Below are positions 1 to 8,217 of a stretch of DNA of 29,289 nucleotides, piece by piece (the first letter of the stretch is position 1; each line of letters begins with the position of its first letter). The notes beneath the pieces were generated by a model that saw only the letters and a list, made by a program, of their open reading frames with translations, was not told where the DNA came from and ran no database searches. Source of the stretch: an uncultured Bacteroidales bacterium (GTDB taxonomy: Bacteria > Bacteroidota > Bacteroidia > Bacteroidales > Marinilabiliaceae); contig CALAVC010000185.1 in NCBI GenBank assembly GCA_937892095.1, positions 1 through 29,289 on the forward strand, given 5' to 3'. The position numbers and the translations under genes are program-made.

Positions 1-322
<322 letters not shown>

Positions 323-451
323 TTACGCTGAACAGTTTCATTAGAAACACACAAGGACAATAAATCCTAATCTCCCTTTCACGTCTTGTCAACTATATAG
401 TTTCGACACGATATAGAGATATAAAGAAAGTCGAGCTTATATAAAAAGCAT

Positions 452-564
452 TAAGGCGGTTATAGCAGTGGGGTTCCACCTCTTCCCATCCCGAACAGAG
501 AAGTTAAGCCCACTCGCGCCGATGGTACTGCACACGAGTGTGGGAGAGTAGGTCGCCGCCACTT
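452..564 (+). rRNA. rrf: 5S ribosomal RNA
   Basis: This is a full-length 5S gene of about 113 nt. Its terminal stem pairs GGCGG (455-459) with CCGCC (557-561). The conserved core CATCCCGAACAGAGAAGTTAAG and the helix IV/V region ending GGGAGAGTAGGTCGCC are present. It lies about 130 nt after the 23S end with no tRNA in the spacer, so it is the last gene of the rRNA operon. The ends are accurate to a few nt. Confidence 0.95.
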
Positions 565-604
565 AAAAGTTCCTCAATCCGCATGGATTGAGGAACTATT
601 TTTT
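565..604 (+). terminator. Rho-independent terminator of the rRNA operon
   Basis: A perfect 13-bp stem (568-580 with 585-597) closes a GCAT tetraloop and is followed by a T-rich run (599-604). It starts right after the 5S gene, so it ends the rRNA transcript. Confidence 0.9.
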
Positions 605-737
605 AGAATAGTCTTCTATTTCTATTCTTAGAAACGTCAAAAACTAACTTAAGTCTTTCGCCTAAAATTCATTTATGAAGCACGCCTATTACTTTTAAAC
701 ACATTCTATTTAGTTTCTTTAAAGTAAGGCAATTCTA
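605..737. other. AT-rich intergenic region before the TonB receptor
   Basis: This 133-nt stretch has no ORF. A short inverted repeat AGAATAG (605-611) / CTATTCT (622-628) lies just after the rRNA terminator. The promoter of the receptor gene should lie here, but I see no clean TTTG/TAnnTTTG pair. Confidence 0.4.
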
Positions 738-2858
738 ATGAATTATCATCAGTTAACGCTTTGTTGCTTAGCTCTCTCGCTTAGCACTCTGTGTTATTCT
801 CAGTCGCAAGCAGTCGACCCAGTTGTTATTCGTGTACAAGACACAGCTTCTGTCATCGATCGTGGCACTATGCAAGATGTCGTTGTTGAAGCCTCTGGAT
901 TACGTAATCGGCTTAATGGAACAACACCCGGAGCCGAAAAAATCGACATAGCAAACCTTGCCAAGACTCCTGCTCTTTTAGGTGAGCGCGACATCATGAA
1001 GAGTATTCAGCTCCTTCCAGGTGTTAAAAGCGAAGGCGATGGACAAAGTGGCTACCAAGTGCGAGGTGGCACGTCTTCTCAAAATCTGGTTCTTCTCGAT
1101 GGGGCTCCCGTATATAACTCGGGGCATCTTATGGGTTTCTTCTCGGCTTTCAACGACGATGCCCTGACAGGTGCCACTCTCTACAAGGGCGGGATTCCTG
1201 CTCGTCTTGGTGGTGGTGTTTCGTCGGTTTTCGACATCTCTACTCGTCAGGGAAACCCCGTAAAACACAAATTTGGCGTTGGCATAGGTCTTCTCTCCGG
1301 AAAGGCTATGGCAGAAGGTCCTATATCGGACAATATTACATATCTTGTTACCGCTCGTCGCTCCTATTACGACTTATTCCTTAAGGCCACAGACGATTAT
1401 AAAGACACCAAGCTCAATTTCTTCGACGTCAACGCAAAACTAAACTTCCGACTACCTAATTCAGACCAATTTTCTGTCAGTTTTTTTAAAGGACAAGACA
1501 ATATGGGTCTGCGCGACCTAATGTCTATGAAGTGGGGCAACACATGTCTTTCTACGCGTTGGTTCCACTCTTTCTCCGACCGTTTTTTTCTTTCTTCGCA
1601 ATTTGCCTACTCTAACTATAATAGCGACATAAGCACCGAAATATTCAATAATGAATATTCTATGCTTAGCTACATACGTCAACTATCGTTGCAAGAAAAT
1701 TTCTCCCTCCGAATTTCCGACTTGCAATCACTTTCTTTTGGTTTGCACACCCAACACATTTGGCTCAAATCTGCCGATTGGGACATCAACTACCTCACAC
1801 AGCGCGAGAAACGTCGTGCTTGGCAAACAAATCTATTCGTTCAAGATGATATTAAAATTGGTCAGTATGCCGATTTATCTTTGGGGCTTCGTGCCGACAT
1901 ATTCTCTTCGCTCGGTGGAGCTCCCTACTACGACATTGATACCGATGGCAACATAACTCATACTTACACTCCTACAAGCCGACAAATATTCCATACACGT
2001 GTCAATTTAGAACCTCGTGCATCTCTTGTTTTTCGTCCCACGTCAGAGCAAAACATAAAACTTGGCTATTGTCGAACAGTGCAGCACATTCACGCCATTC
2101 GCAATAGCACAAGCTCTTCCATGCCTTTCGATCGCTACACAATGAGTAGCAACCTTGTTTGTCCTATGACTGCCGACCAATTCTCGCTCGGAATCACTCA
2201 GGCTTTAGTTAGTCGTCGTTTCGACTTATCCGTCGAGGGTTACTACAAAAACATTCGCAACGTCTACGACTATAAAGACGGCAAAAGTTTTATGAGTGAA
2301 ATAGAAATCGAACGCTTAATCCTTGGTGGCAAAGGTCGTAGCTATGGCCTCGAGACAAGCTTTCATAAAAACACAGGACGTCTCACTGGCTGGGTGGCAT
2401 ACACTCTCTCGTGGACCGAAAATAAAATTGACGGCATCAATAATGGGCGTTGGTACACGGCCAGCAACGACCGTCGACACGACCTATCTATTGTCGGCAT
2501 GTACAATCTTACGCCATCTTGGGATCTGTCGGCCACTTGGGTCTACAATACTGGTCAAGCGCTTACTGCACCAAGTGCAAAATACGAAATACTTGGCGAA
2601 ACCTATTACTATTTTGCCGAGCGTAACGGCTATCGCGCGCCCGACTATCACAGACTCGACATCTCGGCCACGCACACACGCCAACTTTCACCACGCGTCA
2701 GCCGACAATTGACCTTCGGCGTCTACAACCTCTATGCACGTCGCAACCCCTACATGATTCTTTTCTCCGACGACGATGACGAACCCTCTGGCACCAAAAC
2801 AGAGCGTGTCGCACTCTTTGGTCTCATCCCATCTGTCTCCTACTCCATCAAATTTTAA
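738..2858 (+). CDS. TonB-dependent outer-membrane receptor (DUF4249-partner type)
   Basis: A 706-residue outer-membrane beta-barrel receptor, predicted to import an unknown ligand using TonB energy. A signal peptide spans residues 1-22 (hydrophobic core, then CYSQS). The plug domain lies at about 45-165 and shows the signatures LLPGVKSEGDG, VRGGTSSQNLVLLDGAPVYN and GGIPARLGGGVSSV. The rest is barrel and ends in Phe (SVSYSIKF). Many Bacteroidota receptors carry an N-terminal carboxypeptidase-regulatory-like domain; this one does not and goes almost straight from the signal peptide to the plug. The next gene, 18 nt downstream, is a DUF4249 lipoprotein, the usual partner of this receptor subtype. 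Ligand unknown; siderophore or metal complexes are possible but not shown. Confidence 0.9.
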   Translation: MNYHQLTLCCLALSLSTLCYSQSQAVDPVVIRVQDTASVIDRGTMQDVVVEASGLRNRLNGTTPGAEKIDIANLAKTPALLGERDIMKSIQLLPGVKSEGDGQSGYQVRGGTSSQNLVLLDGAPVYNSGHLMGFFSAFNDDALTGATLYKGGIPARLGGGVSSVFDISTRQGNPVKHKFGVGIGLLSGKAMAEGPISDNITYLVTARRSYYDLFLKATDDYKDTKLNFFDVNAKLNFRLPNSDQFSVSFFKGQDNMGLRDLMSMKWGNTCLSTRWFHSFSDRFFLSSQFAYSNYNSDISTEIFNNEYSMLSYIRQLSLQENFSLRISDLQSLSFGLHTQHIWLKSADWDINYLTQREKRRAWQTNLFVQDDIKIGQYADLSLGLRADIFSSLGGAPYYDIDTDGNITHTYTPTSRQIFHTRVNLEPRASLVFRPTSEQNIKLGYCRTVQHIHAIRNSTSSSMPFDRYTMSSNLVCPMTADQFSLGITQALVSRRFDLSVEGYYKNIRNVYDYKDGKSFMSEIEIERLILGGKGRSYGLETSFHKNTGRLTGWVAYTLSWTENKIDGINNGRWYTASNDRRHDLSIVGMYNLTPSWDLSATWVYNTGQALTAPSAKYEILGETYYYFAERNGYRAPDYHRLDISATHTRQLSPRVSRQLTFGVYNLYARRNPYMILFSDDDDEPSGTKTERVALFGLIPSVSYSIKF

Positions 2859-2876
2859 CCATTCGCCACAGACATT

Positions 2877-3695
2877 ATGAAAAATATATTTGCTCTCGTC
2901 GCCATTGTAGCCTTGCTAACATCTTGTGTCGACGAAATAAGTATGGACTACAACACCATCGACCCAATACCTGTCATCGAGGCCATTGCCGACCAAGACG
3001 GAACTCTTGTCTGCCTATCACAAACCCGCAATATGGACTCCGCTCCCACTGTAAGCGACATGTCTTCGGCCGACATCGTTCTAACCGTCGACGGCACAAA
3101 GTCCTACACCTTTGTATATCTTGGCTCTGGCAAATACTTTGCTCCCTACGTCCCACAAACCACCGACAGCATTTGTCATCTTAGCGTCATGCTCGACGGT
3201 CAGACCTACGAAAATACGTCCGTCATAACCACTCCGCCCGTCATCACCGACAGTAAACTACTTTGGGAACCCCTTTGGGACACACGCATGGCTATGTACC
3301 GACTCTACGTCCTTTCACCTTCCGATGAAGTGCAATATTATCTATATCGGGCATATCGGAATAACAAGGGCTATCAGTGGGGAACGTTCACCAACAAAGG
3401 CAGTCGAGACGGCTACTCCGAAAAAAATATTCTGCTCTTTGCCGAAGACGCTCTCGACGACCCCGAGGAATATAAAGACGACATATTTTTCGATGGCGAT
3501 ACGCTTAGCGTCTCTGTTACATCTATCGACCGCCAGACCTACGACTATTTTGAGTCGCTCAGCCTTAGCAGTCGGTCTTCTGCCAATCCCTATTGTTTTT
3601 TCTCCGGTGGTGCTCTTGGTTATTTCGCTGTCGAAATGCCCGCTTGGCAAAGTTCGCTCGTTTTCCGACTCGAAGATGTCGTTTCTTCTGAATGA
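2877..3695 (+). CDS. DUF4249 family lipoprotein
   Basis: A 272-residue lipoprotein with lipobox LLTSC (Cys17) after a short signal peptide, so it is predicted to be membrane anchored. The mature part opens with the DUF4249-like beginning, an IDPIPVIEAIADQDGTLVCLSQT stretch (residues about 27-49), followed by beta-rich Ig-like sequence and the typical late phrase SVTSIDRQTYDYFESL. Family members usually follow a TonB-dependent receptor, as here with an 18-nt gap, and are thought to act with it at the cell surface. The biochemical role is unknown. Family assignment rests on sequence pattern and gene pairing. Confidence 0.82.
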   Translation: MKNIFALVAIVALLTSCVDEISMDYNTIDPIPVIEAIADQDGTLVCLSQTRNMDSAPTVSDMSSADIVLTVDGTKSYTFVYLGSGKYFAPYVPQTTDSICHLSVMLDGQTYENTSVITTPPVITDSKLLWEPLWDTRMAMYRLYVLSPSDEVQYYLYRAYRNNKGYQWGTFTNKGSRDGYSEKNILLFAEDALDDPEEYKDDIFFDGDTLSVSVTSIDRQTYDYFESLSLSSRSSANPYCFFSGGALGYFAVEMPAWQSSLVFRLEDVVSSE

Positions 3696-3713
3696 TAAAA
3701 ACGAGTAACTTTG
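3682..3713 (+). promoter_or_regulatory. Candidate Bacteroidota promoter for the ketosynthase cluster
   Basis: TAACTTTG at 3706-3713 matches the Bacteroidota -7 element TAnnTTTG. A TTTC at 3682-3685, 20 nt upstream, is close to the -33 TTTG element. The predicted transcript would begin about 15 nt before the GTG start at 3735. It overlaps the end of the DUF4249 gene, so it is an inference from pattern only. Confidence 0.4.
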
Positions 3714-3734
3714 TTTACATAAGTTAATTCGCAC

Positions 3735-4871
3735 GTGCAAAAATCTGTCAATATAGCTTCGGTGGGTGTGGTCAGCGCTCTCGGCACTGATGCACCTGCC
3801 AATCTACAAAGTTTGTGTGGCGGACATTCGGGGCTTACAAAGGTCGATGGCCGTTGCGAAGGGCGGGTAGCTCTCTCCGATGACGACATGCGCCGCCTGA
3901 CCCTTTGCCCCAAAGTGCAAAGTCGTACCACGCTCCTTGCCCTTACAGCTGTGCTCGAGGCTGTCGCTCCCATTCAAACTTTGCTCCCACAAGCCATGCT
4001 CATATCGGCCACCACAGTTGGTGGCATGGACTGCACACCCATTTTCTACTCTCCTTTTCGCCAAGGTCTTGCTTCGCGACTACGCTATGTCGGCGAACAC
4101 GAAGCCTCGTCGCACACCGAAGCCATCGCTCGCCGACTCGGTATACAATCTTTTCGAACGACCATCAGCACGGCCTGTTCTTCGGGTGCTAATGCCATTA
4201 TGCTTGGAGCGCGTCTTATATGCGCCGGACTGACCGATGTTGTCATCTGTGGTGGCACCGATGCCCTTTGCGACTATACTCGCGCAGGCTTCGGCTCGCT
4301 GATGATTCTTAGTCCCGAACCTTGCCGACCTCTCTCTGCCGACCGCACTGGTCTCAACCTTGGCGAAGCGGCTGCCTATGTCGTCCTGACTTCCGAACGC
4401 GTCAGCGCACCTTCGGTCGGACGACTTGTCGGCTGGGCAAACGCCAACGATGCTTTCCACCAAACAGCCATGACTGCCGAAGGACGTGGGGGCGCACTTG
4501 CCATGTCATCAGCCATTTGCATGGCTGGTCTTAGCCCACAAGATATAAGCTACATAAACTTGCACGGCACAGCCACGCAAAATAACGATAGTAGTGAACT
4601 ATCCGCCATAAACACCGTTTGGAACGGACAACCACTTCCGCCACTAAGCTCCACCAAAAGCCTTACAGGGCATACCCTTGCTGCTGCTGGTGCCCTCGAA
4701 GCTGTGTTTTGCATTATGGCTTTGCAACAGCAAATGCTATGGCCTAATGCCAATTTTACTTCTGGCGACGTTCAGCCAGTTCTTGCGCCAGTTTCTGCCC
4801 ACCTGTCCTATGCCCTGAGCAATTCGCTTGGCTTCGGTGGCAATTGTACTTCGCTTGTTTTCTCCAAATGA
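3735..4871 (+). CDS. Beta-ketoacyl-ACP synthase (KAS I/II, KS-alpha type)
   Basis: A 378-residue condensing enzyme that should join an acyl chain to malonyl-ACP. The catalytic triad is complete: Cys148 in STACSSGA, His277 in NLHGTATQNND, and His313 with Lys308 in STKSLTGHTLAAAGALE. It is slightly shorter than housekeeping FabF (about 410). The GTG start is chosen because QKSVNIASVGVVSALG is the normal KS beginning and no in-frame ATG precedes it. It begins a tight series with a ketosynthase-like gene 12 nt downstream and then a deacetylase, as in the ketosynthase pairs of aryl-polyene/flexirubin-type loci of Bacteroidota. No carrier protein, dehydratase or ketoreductase is adjacent. The product is therefore unknown; a polyene or special lipid is an inference. 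Confidence 0.88.
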   Translation: MQKSVNIASVGVVSALGTDAPANLQSLCGGHSGLTKVDGRCEGRVALSDDDMRRLTLCPKVQSRTTLLALTAVLEAVAPIQTLLPQAMLISATTVGGMDCTPIFYSPFRQGLASRLRYVGEHEASSHTEAIARRLGIQSFRTTISTACSSGANAIMLGARLICAGLTDVVICGGTDALCDYTRAGFGSLMILSPEPCRPLSADRTGLNLGEAAAYVVLTSERVSAPSVGRLVGWANANDAFHQTAMTAEGRGGALAMSSAICMAGLSPQDISYINLHGTATQNNDSSELSAINTVWNGQPLPPLSSTKSLTGHTLAAAGALEAVFCIMALQQQMLWPNANFTSGDVQPVLAPVSAHLSYALSNSLGFGGNCTSLVFSK

Positions 4872-4883
4872 TTTAGTCGCTTC

Positions 4884-5579
4884 ATGACCTGCATAAGAGC
4901 TTTCGCCACTTTCGACTCTTCTGTCGACCCCAAAGAACTCATTGTCGACGCTGCACTGCGCAGGCGTTTGAGCCGACTTGTCAAAATGGGTGTCTGCACC
5001 GCCCTCAGTTGTTTGCGCAAGGCAAATGTCGATACGCCCGATGCCATCATATCTGCTACTGGCTATGGCTTCCTTGCTGACTCCGAAAAATTCCTCGTCG
5101 GCACACTCGACGGCACTGCACAACCAACGCCTTTCATTCAGTCTACTTTCAACACCATCGGCAGCACTCTCGCCGTCCTCACGCATGCCACTGGCTACAA
5201 CATGACCTACGTGCATGCCATGGGCTCTGTAGCCTCTGCACTTGCCGACGCACTGCTTCTTCTTTCCGAAGGCTCTGTGCGCAATGTGCTTGTCGTTGCT
5301 GCTGATGAACTAACCCCAACACTATCAGCCATCCTTAATCGCTTTGCAGGTCGTGTTGCAGCCCACGTGGCCGAAGGAGCAAACGCCTTCCTCCTCACTG
5401 CCGACGATGTCGTGGGTTGTCTGCACATAGCCTCTTGGCAACTTGTTGACAAAGTTCATACCGACCCTTCCGATACTCGATACCCAACAGCGGCTGCAGA
5501 GCGTCTCTATACCGCTTGCCTTGACAACACTGTCGGCACTTTCCAAACAGGCAACCTAAGCCTTACCCTTTCGAAATGA
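4884..5579 (+). CDS. Ketosynthase-like protein without active-site Cys (chain-length-factor-like)
   Basis: A 231-residue protein resembling only the N-terminal half of a ketosynthase (PF13723-type, 'beta-ketoacyl synthase N-terminal-like'). PTPFIQSTFNTIGSTLA (residues 82-98) and HAMGSVASALADALLLL (111-127) match the KS nucleophile-elbow region, but Met113 stands where the catalytic Cys should be. The C-terminal catalytic histidine motifs are absent, so it cannot condense by itself. Such proteins accompany active ketosynthases in polyene-type loci and may set chain length or form a heterodimer. It sits 12 nt after the active KS and overlaps the next gene by 4 nt (ATGA), which implies co-translation. 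Confidence 0.78.
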   Translation: MTCIRAFATFDSSVDPKELIVDAALRRRLSRLVKMGVCTALSCLRKANVDTPDAIISATGYGFLADSEKFLVGTLDGTAQPTPFIQSTFNTIGSTLAVLTHATGYNMTYVHAMGSVASALADALLLLSEGSVRNVLVVAADELTPTLSAILNRFAGRVAAHVAEGANAFLLTADDVVGCLHIASWQLVDKVHTDPSDTRYPTAAAERLYTACLDNTVGTFQTGNLSLTLSK

Positions 5580-6232
5580 TTTGGCTTCTTGTCTTGCTTA
5601 TTGTCGTAGTCGTTGCGCTCTCTGCCTACGTAATCTATTCGGCGTTCAACATCCGTTCTACGTTGTTTATTAATGCCGTTTGCACTTCGCCAAGTGGCTC
5701 TCCGCTGCTCACTTTCGACGACGGACCCGACCCCGTCAACACTCCTCGTTTGCTTAGCGTCCTACGCAGCCACAACCATAAGGCCATTTTTTTCCTCATC
5801 GGCGAAAAGGTCGATAAGTATCCCGAAGTCGTCCGACAAATTGTTGCCGAAGGACATCAGGTCGGTAACCATACGTATAGCCACCAGCCCATGGCAAACT
5901 TCTTGGGTGCCAGTCATCTCTTGCTCGAAATCCGTCGTTGCGACGACGCCATCTTTCTCGCTTGTGGCGTTCGCCCAACCCTCTTTCGTCCGCCTCTGGG
6001 CATCAGTACACACTACATGCGCTCAGTCCTTCGCCATACAGGACATCGAGTCATAGGCTGGTCAGTCCGTTCGCTCGACACTCTTCAAGAACGTCATCGG
6101 CGGACGCCTCAGCAAGTTCTATCTCGTGTCGTCTGTCGGTTAAGAAAAGATAGCATAGTCCTGCTTCACGACCGTCTAAGTGGTGTCGACACTCTTGCCG
6201 ACCAAATACTCCAAAAGTGTAAAGAGTTATAG
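5576..6232 (+). CDS. Polysaccharide deacetylase (NodB homology, CE4), membrane anchored
   Basis: A 218-residue CE4-fold enzyme with an N-terminal transmembrane helix (residues 2-22), facing the periplasm by inference. All main motifs are visible: TFDDGP (46-51, Asp48/Asp49), metal-binding HTYSH (99-103), FRPPLG (137-142), IGWSVRSLDT (160-169) and VLLHD (195-199). CE4 enzymes remove N-acetyl groups from peptidoglycan or other GlcNAc-containing glycans using a divalent metal. The start overlaps the stop of the ketosynthase-like gene (ATGA, 5576-5579), so it belongs to the same operon. That context suggests a substrate tied to the lipid or polyene product rather than general cell-wall turnover, but this is not shown. 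Confidence 0.88.
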   Translation: MIWLLVLLIVVVVALSAYVIYSAFNIRSTLFINAVCTSPSGSPLLTFDDGPDPVNTPRLLSVLRSHNHKAIFFLIGEKVDKYPEVVRQIVAEGHQVGNHTYSHQPMANFLGASHLLLEIRRCDDAIFLACGVRPTLFRPPLGISTHYMRSVLRHTGHRVIGWSVRSLDTLQERHRRTPQQVLSRVVCRLRKDSIVLLHDRLSGVDTLADQILQKCKEL

Positions 6233-6248
6233 CAATCTCCTTTTAAGT

Positions 6249-7400
6249 ATGATAAGCCAATCTGAACAAAAAGATAAATTGACGTCCGAGACGCTCGATG
6301 TCCTGCGCTTCCCTATGGTCGTAGTGGTCGTCTTTATACATTATCAATTTTATAATGGCACTCATCCAAGTGCCGACACGACATTTGCGCAAGATGCCTA
6401 CCATATTTGTTACCTCCTTTTTCAAAAGATTCTTAGTCTTCCAGCCGTACCCATTTTCTTCACAATCTCTGGTTACTATTTTTTCTTTCGTCTCAAAGAC
6501 TTTAACCTTAGCGTATATGGTCGAAAATTAAAGTCTCGATTGCACACACTCCTCATCCCCTACGTCCTTTGGTGTCTTATATACGTGTTCCGTAGCCTAC
6601 CTAACCTAATTACGCTGGCGTCGACAGCTTCTGATATTCTCGTCTCATTGTTCAGAAAGATTATCGACCCACACATCTACTATGATAGCTATCAGTGGAA
6701 TACGAACATTATCAACTGGTTCGGTCAAATGCCCGTTCATAGCACGTCGCCTCTTAGTGTCCCTCTGTGGTATGTTCGCGACCTTATGGTTCTCGTCTTG
6801 CTAACTCCAGTGCTTTATTTCGTTTTGAAGCGAAAAGCCTTGCGTATAGTCTTTATGTCAATTGTCGCGTTCTGCCTTTTCTCGGGTGTTTGGCCCGACA
6901 TCCATGGGCTCAATCCTGTAGGACTATTCTATTTCTCTGCTGGGGCATGCTTTGCCCTTTCGCACACAGATTTGTGTAGTGCTATATATCCTTTCCGCAG
7001 GCTTTTCTATGTCTCCTATGCAATCTCTTTGCCCGTCTACACCTATCTTTTGCACGTTGGCTACGCTTTCCCCTATGGTGTACGCGAAGTGTGGACACTC
7101 ATCGCTGCTCTTACCTACATCTGTTTTGCCTATCGCTTAGTCTCTCAGCATGGTGTTCGCCGAAACTCTTTTCTTGTCAGCAGTGTCTTCTTTGTCTACG
7201 TATTCCATTTCTTCATCATCGGAATCCCAGGTCGCATATTTCCCTTTACCGCAAGCCACGACCCTCTTATCGACATCTCTATCTACTTCTACAATGTCTT
7301 CCTTACCGTTGTCTCTTGCCTTGTAGTTTATTATTTGCTTAGTCGTTTTATGCCACGTCTATGCTCTGTCCTGACAGGCAACCGACGAAACAAACGCTAA
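6249..7400 (+). CDS. Acyltransferase 3 family integral membrane protein
   Basis: A 383-residue membrane protein with about ten hydrophobic segments. The N-terminal pattern LDVLRFPMVVVVVFIHY (residues 16-32, His31), FFTISGYYFFFRLK (70-83) and SVPLWYVRDLMVL (170-182) are hallmarks of the acyltransferase 3 family (PF01757), which moves acyl groups onto carbohydrates of the envelope. The ATG at 6249 is preferred over an in-frame GTG at 6180, because the latter would overlap the deacetylase and add a non-hydrophobic extension. It follows the deacetylase by 16 nt and is likely co-transcribed. A deacetylase followed by an O- or N-acyltransferase would suit modification of one glycan or lipid, but the acceptor is unknown. 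Confidence 0.82.
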   Translation: MISQSEQKDKLTSETLDVLRFPMVVVVVFIHYQFYNGTHPSADTTFAQDAYHICYLLFQKILSLPAVPIFFTISGYYFFFRLKDFNLSVYGRKLKSRLHTLLIPYVLWCLIYVFRSLPNLITLASTASDILVSLFRKIIDPHIYYDSYQWNTNIINWFGQMPVHSTSPLSVPLWYVRDLMVLVLLTPVLYFVLKRKALRIVFMSIVAFCLFSGVWPDIHGLNPVGLFYFSAGACFALSHTDLCSAIYPFRRLFYVSYAISLPVYTYLLHVGYAFPYGVREVWTLIAALTYICFAYRLVSQHGVRRNSFLVSSVFFVYVFHFFIIGIPGRIFPFTASHDPLIDISIYFYNVFLTVVSCLVVYYLLSRFMPRLCSVLTGNRRNKR

Positions 7401-7407
7401 CGCTCCC

Positions 7408-8085
7408 TCATCCCATCAGCAGTACATATACAATCGGGATCACCAATGCTGGCAACATATTTACTGTCTTGCAGTCCTTAATGCCAAGTATCGACAGCCC
7501 CGACGACAATAGCAGTAGCCCACCCACAATCGACACCTCGCATATCATTGCTTCTGGAATGGCCGACTCGCTGTTGAGCATATAGGCAATGGCATATATC
7601 CCGCCCTGCCAACAGAAGACAACCAGTGCACCCCACATCATCCCTATGCCATACGTCGTCGCAAAAATAGCCGACGTTACAATGTCCAACGTTGCGTTAG
7701 TATACAAGTAAGTATTGTCGCCCTTTACGGCACTCAGCACAGGACCAATTATCGACAGCGTCCCTATGCAATATAGCAAACACGAAGTCGTCAGCCCTTG
7801 CACCAGCCGAGTTGCTCCACGTCGCTCTGCAGCTCGCTCAATTCGTCCTGCAATGTCAATCTTCATGCCCACAATGGCTCCAATAGCAATGCTTGCTATG
7901 AAAAGCACAGGGTGCGTACTCTTGCTAAGGTTGCTAACACACATGTTTGCGCCAAGTGCAAGCGTCACCAGCCCCATTGCATTATATAGCGCAGTCTGAA
8001 GTTTTTCGTCTATCTTCTTGCGCATAAGACTGCCTATCGTACTGCCAATTATTATGAACGATGTGTTGACTATTGTGCCAAGCAT
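7408..8085 (-). CDS. DUF554 family membrane protein
   Basis: A 225-residue integral membrane protein with about six to seven hydrophobic helices. The glycine-rich beginning LGTIVNTSFIIIGSTIGSL and the phrases NAMGLVTLALGANMC and AIGAIVGMKIDIAGRIE match the DUF554 (YdfK/YqgA) family of putative transporters, which are usually about 225-240 residues; this one is full length. The substrate is unknown. It is convergent with the acyltransferase (7-nt gap, no visible terminator) and divergent from the lyase gene at 8218. Confidence 0.85.
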   Translation of the reverse strand: MLGTIVNTSFIIIGSTIGSLMRKKIDEKLQTALYNAMGLVTLALGANMCVSNLSKSTHPVLFIASIAIGAIVGMKIDIAGRIERAAERRGATRLVQGLTTSCLLYCIGTLSIIGPVLSAVKGDNTYLYTNATLDIVTSAIFATTYGIGMMWGALVVFCWQGGIYAIAYMLNSESAIPEAMICEVSIVGGLLLLSSGLSILGIKDCKTVNMLPALVIPIVYVLLMG

Positions 8086-8135
8086 ATTTACCTTGTTTAA
8101 ATTATTTTACGATAATTTTAATTAAATTGCGTAAA

Positions 8136-8143
8136 CAAATATA
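8136..8143 (-). promoter_or_regulatory. Candidate -7 element for the DUF554 gene
   Basis: Read on the minus strand this is TATATTTG, a full match to TAnnTTTG, about 50 nt before the start codon at 8085. No convincing -33 TTTG is found at the right distance, so the call is tentative. Confidence 0.3.
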
Positions 8144-8159
8144 ACATTTGTCGCTGATA

Positions 8160-8183
8160 GGCTTGTCTTGTTGCAAGACAGCC
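8160..8183 (+). promoter_or_regulatory. Small hairpin in the leader of the lyase gene
   Basis: GGCT-T-GTCTTG pairs with CAAGAC-AGCC around a TTG loop (10 bp with one bulged T). It lies 35 nt before the ATG at 8218 in the 132-nt divergent region. It has no T-run, so it is not a terminator. It could stabilise the mRNA or be an operator. Confidence 0.3.
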
Positions 8184-8217
8184 CGTCAGCACATTCAAAA
8201 TTAGTTTATAGTTCACA

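Noticed and set aside
323..451. tRNA or small RNA in the 23S-5S spacer
   Set aside because: No cloverleaf or stable hairpin is visible; the spacer is AT-rich and featureless.
6180..6248. Upstream GTG start for the acyltransferase
   Set aside because: It would overlap the deacetylase by 53 nt and add residues not typical of the family; the ATG at 6249 fits better.
8086..8217. TnaC-like leader peptide before the lyase
   Set aside because: No ATG-initiated short ORF with a key Trp codon is present; only a small hairpin is seen.
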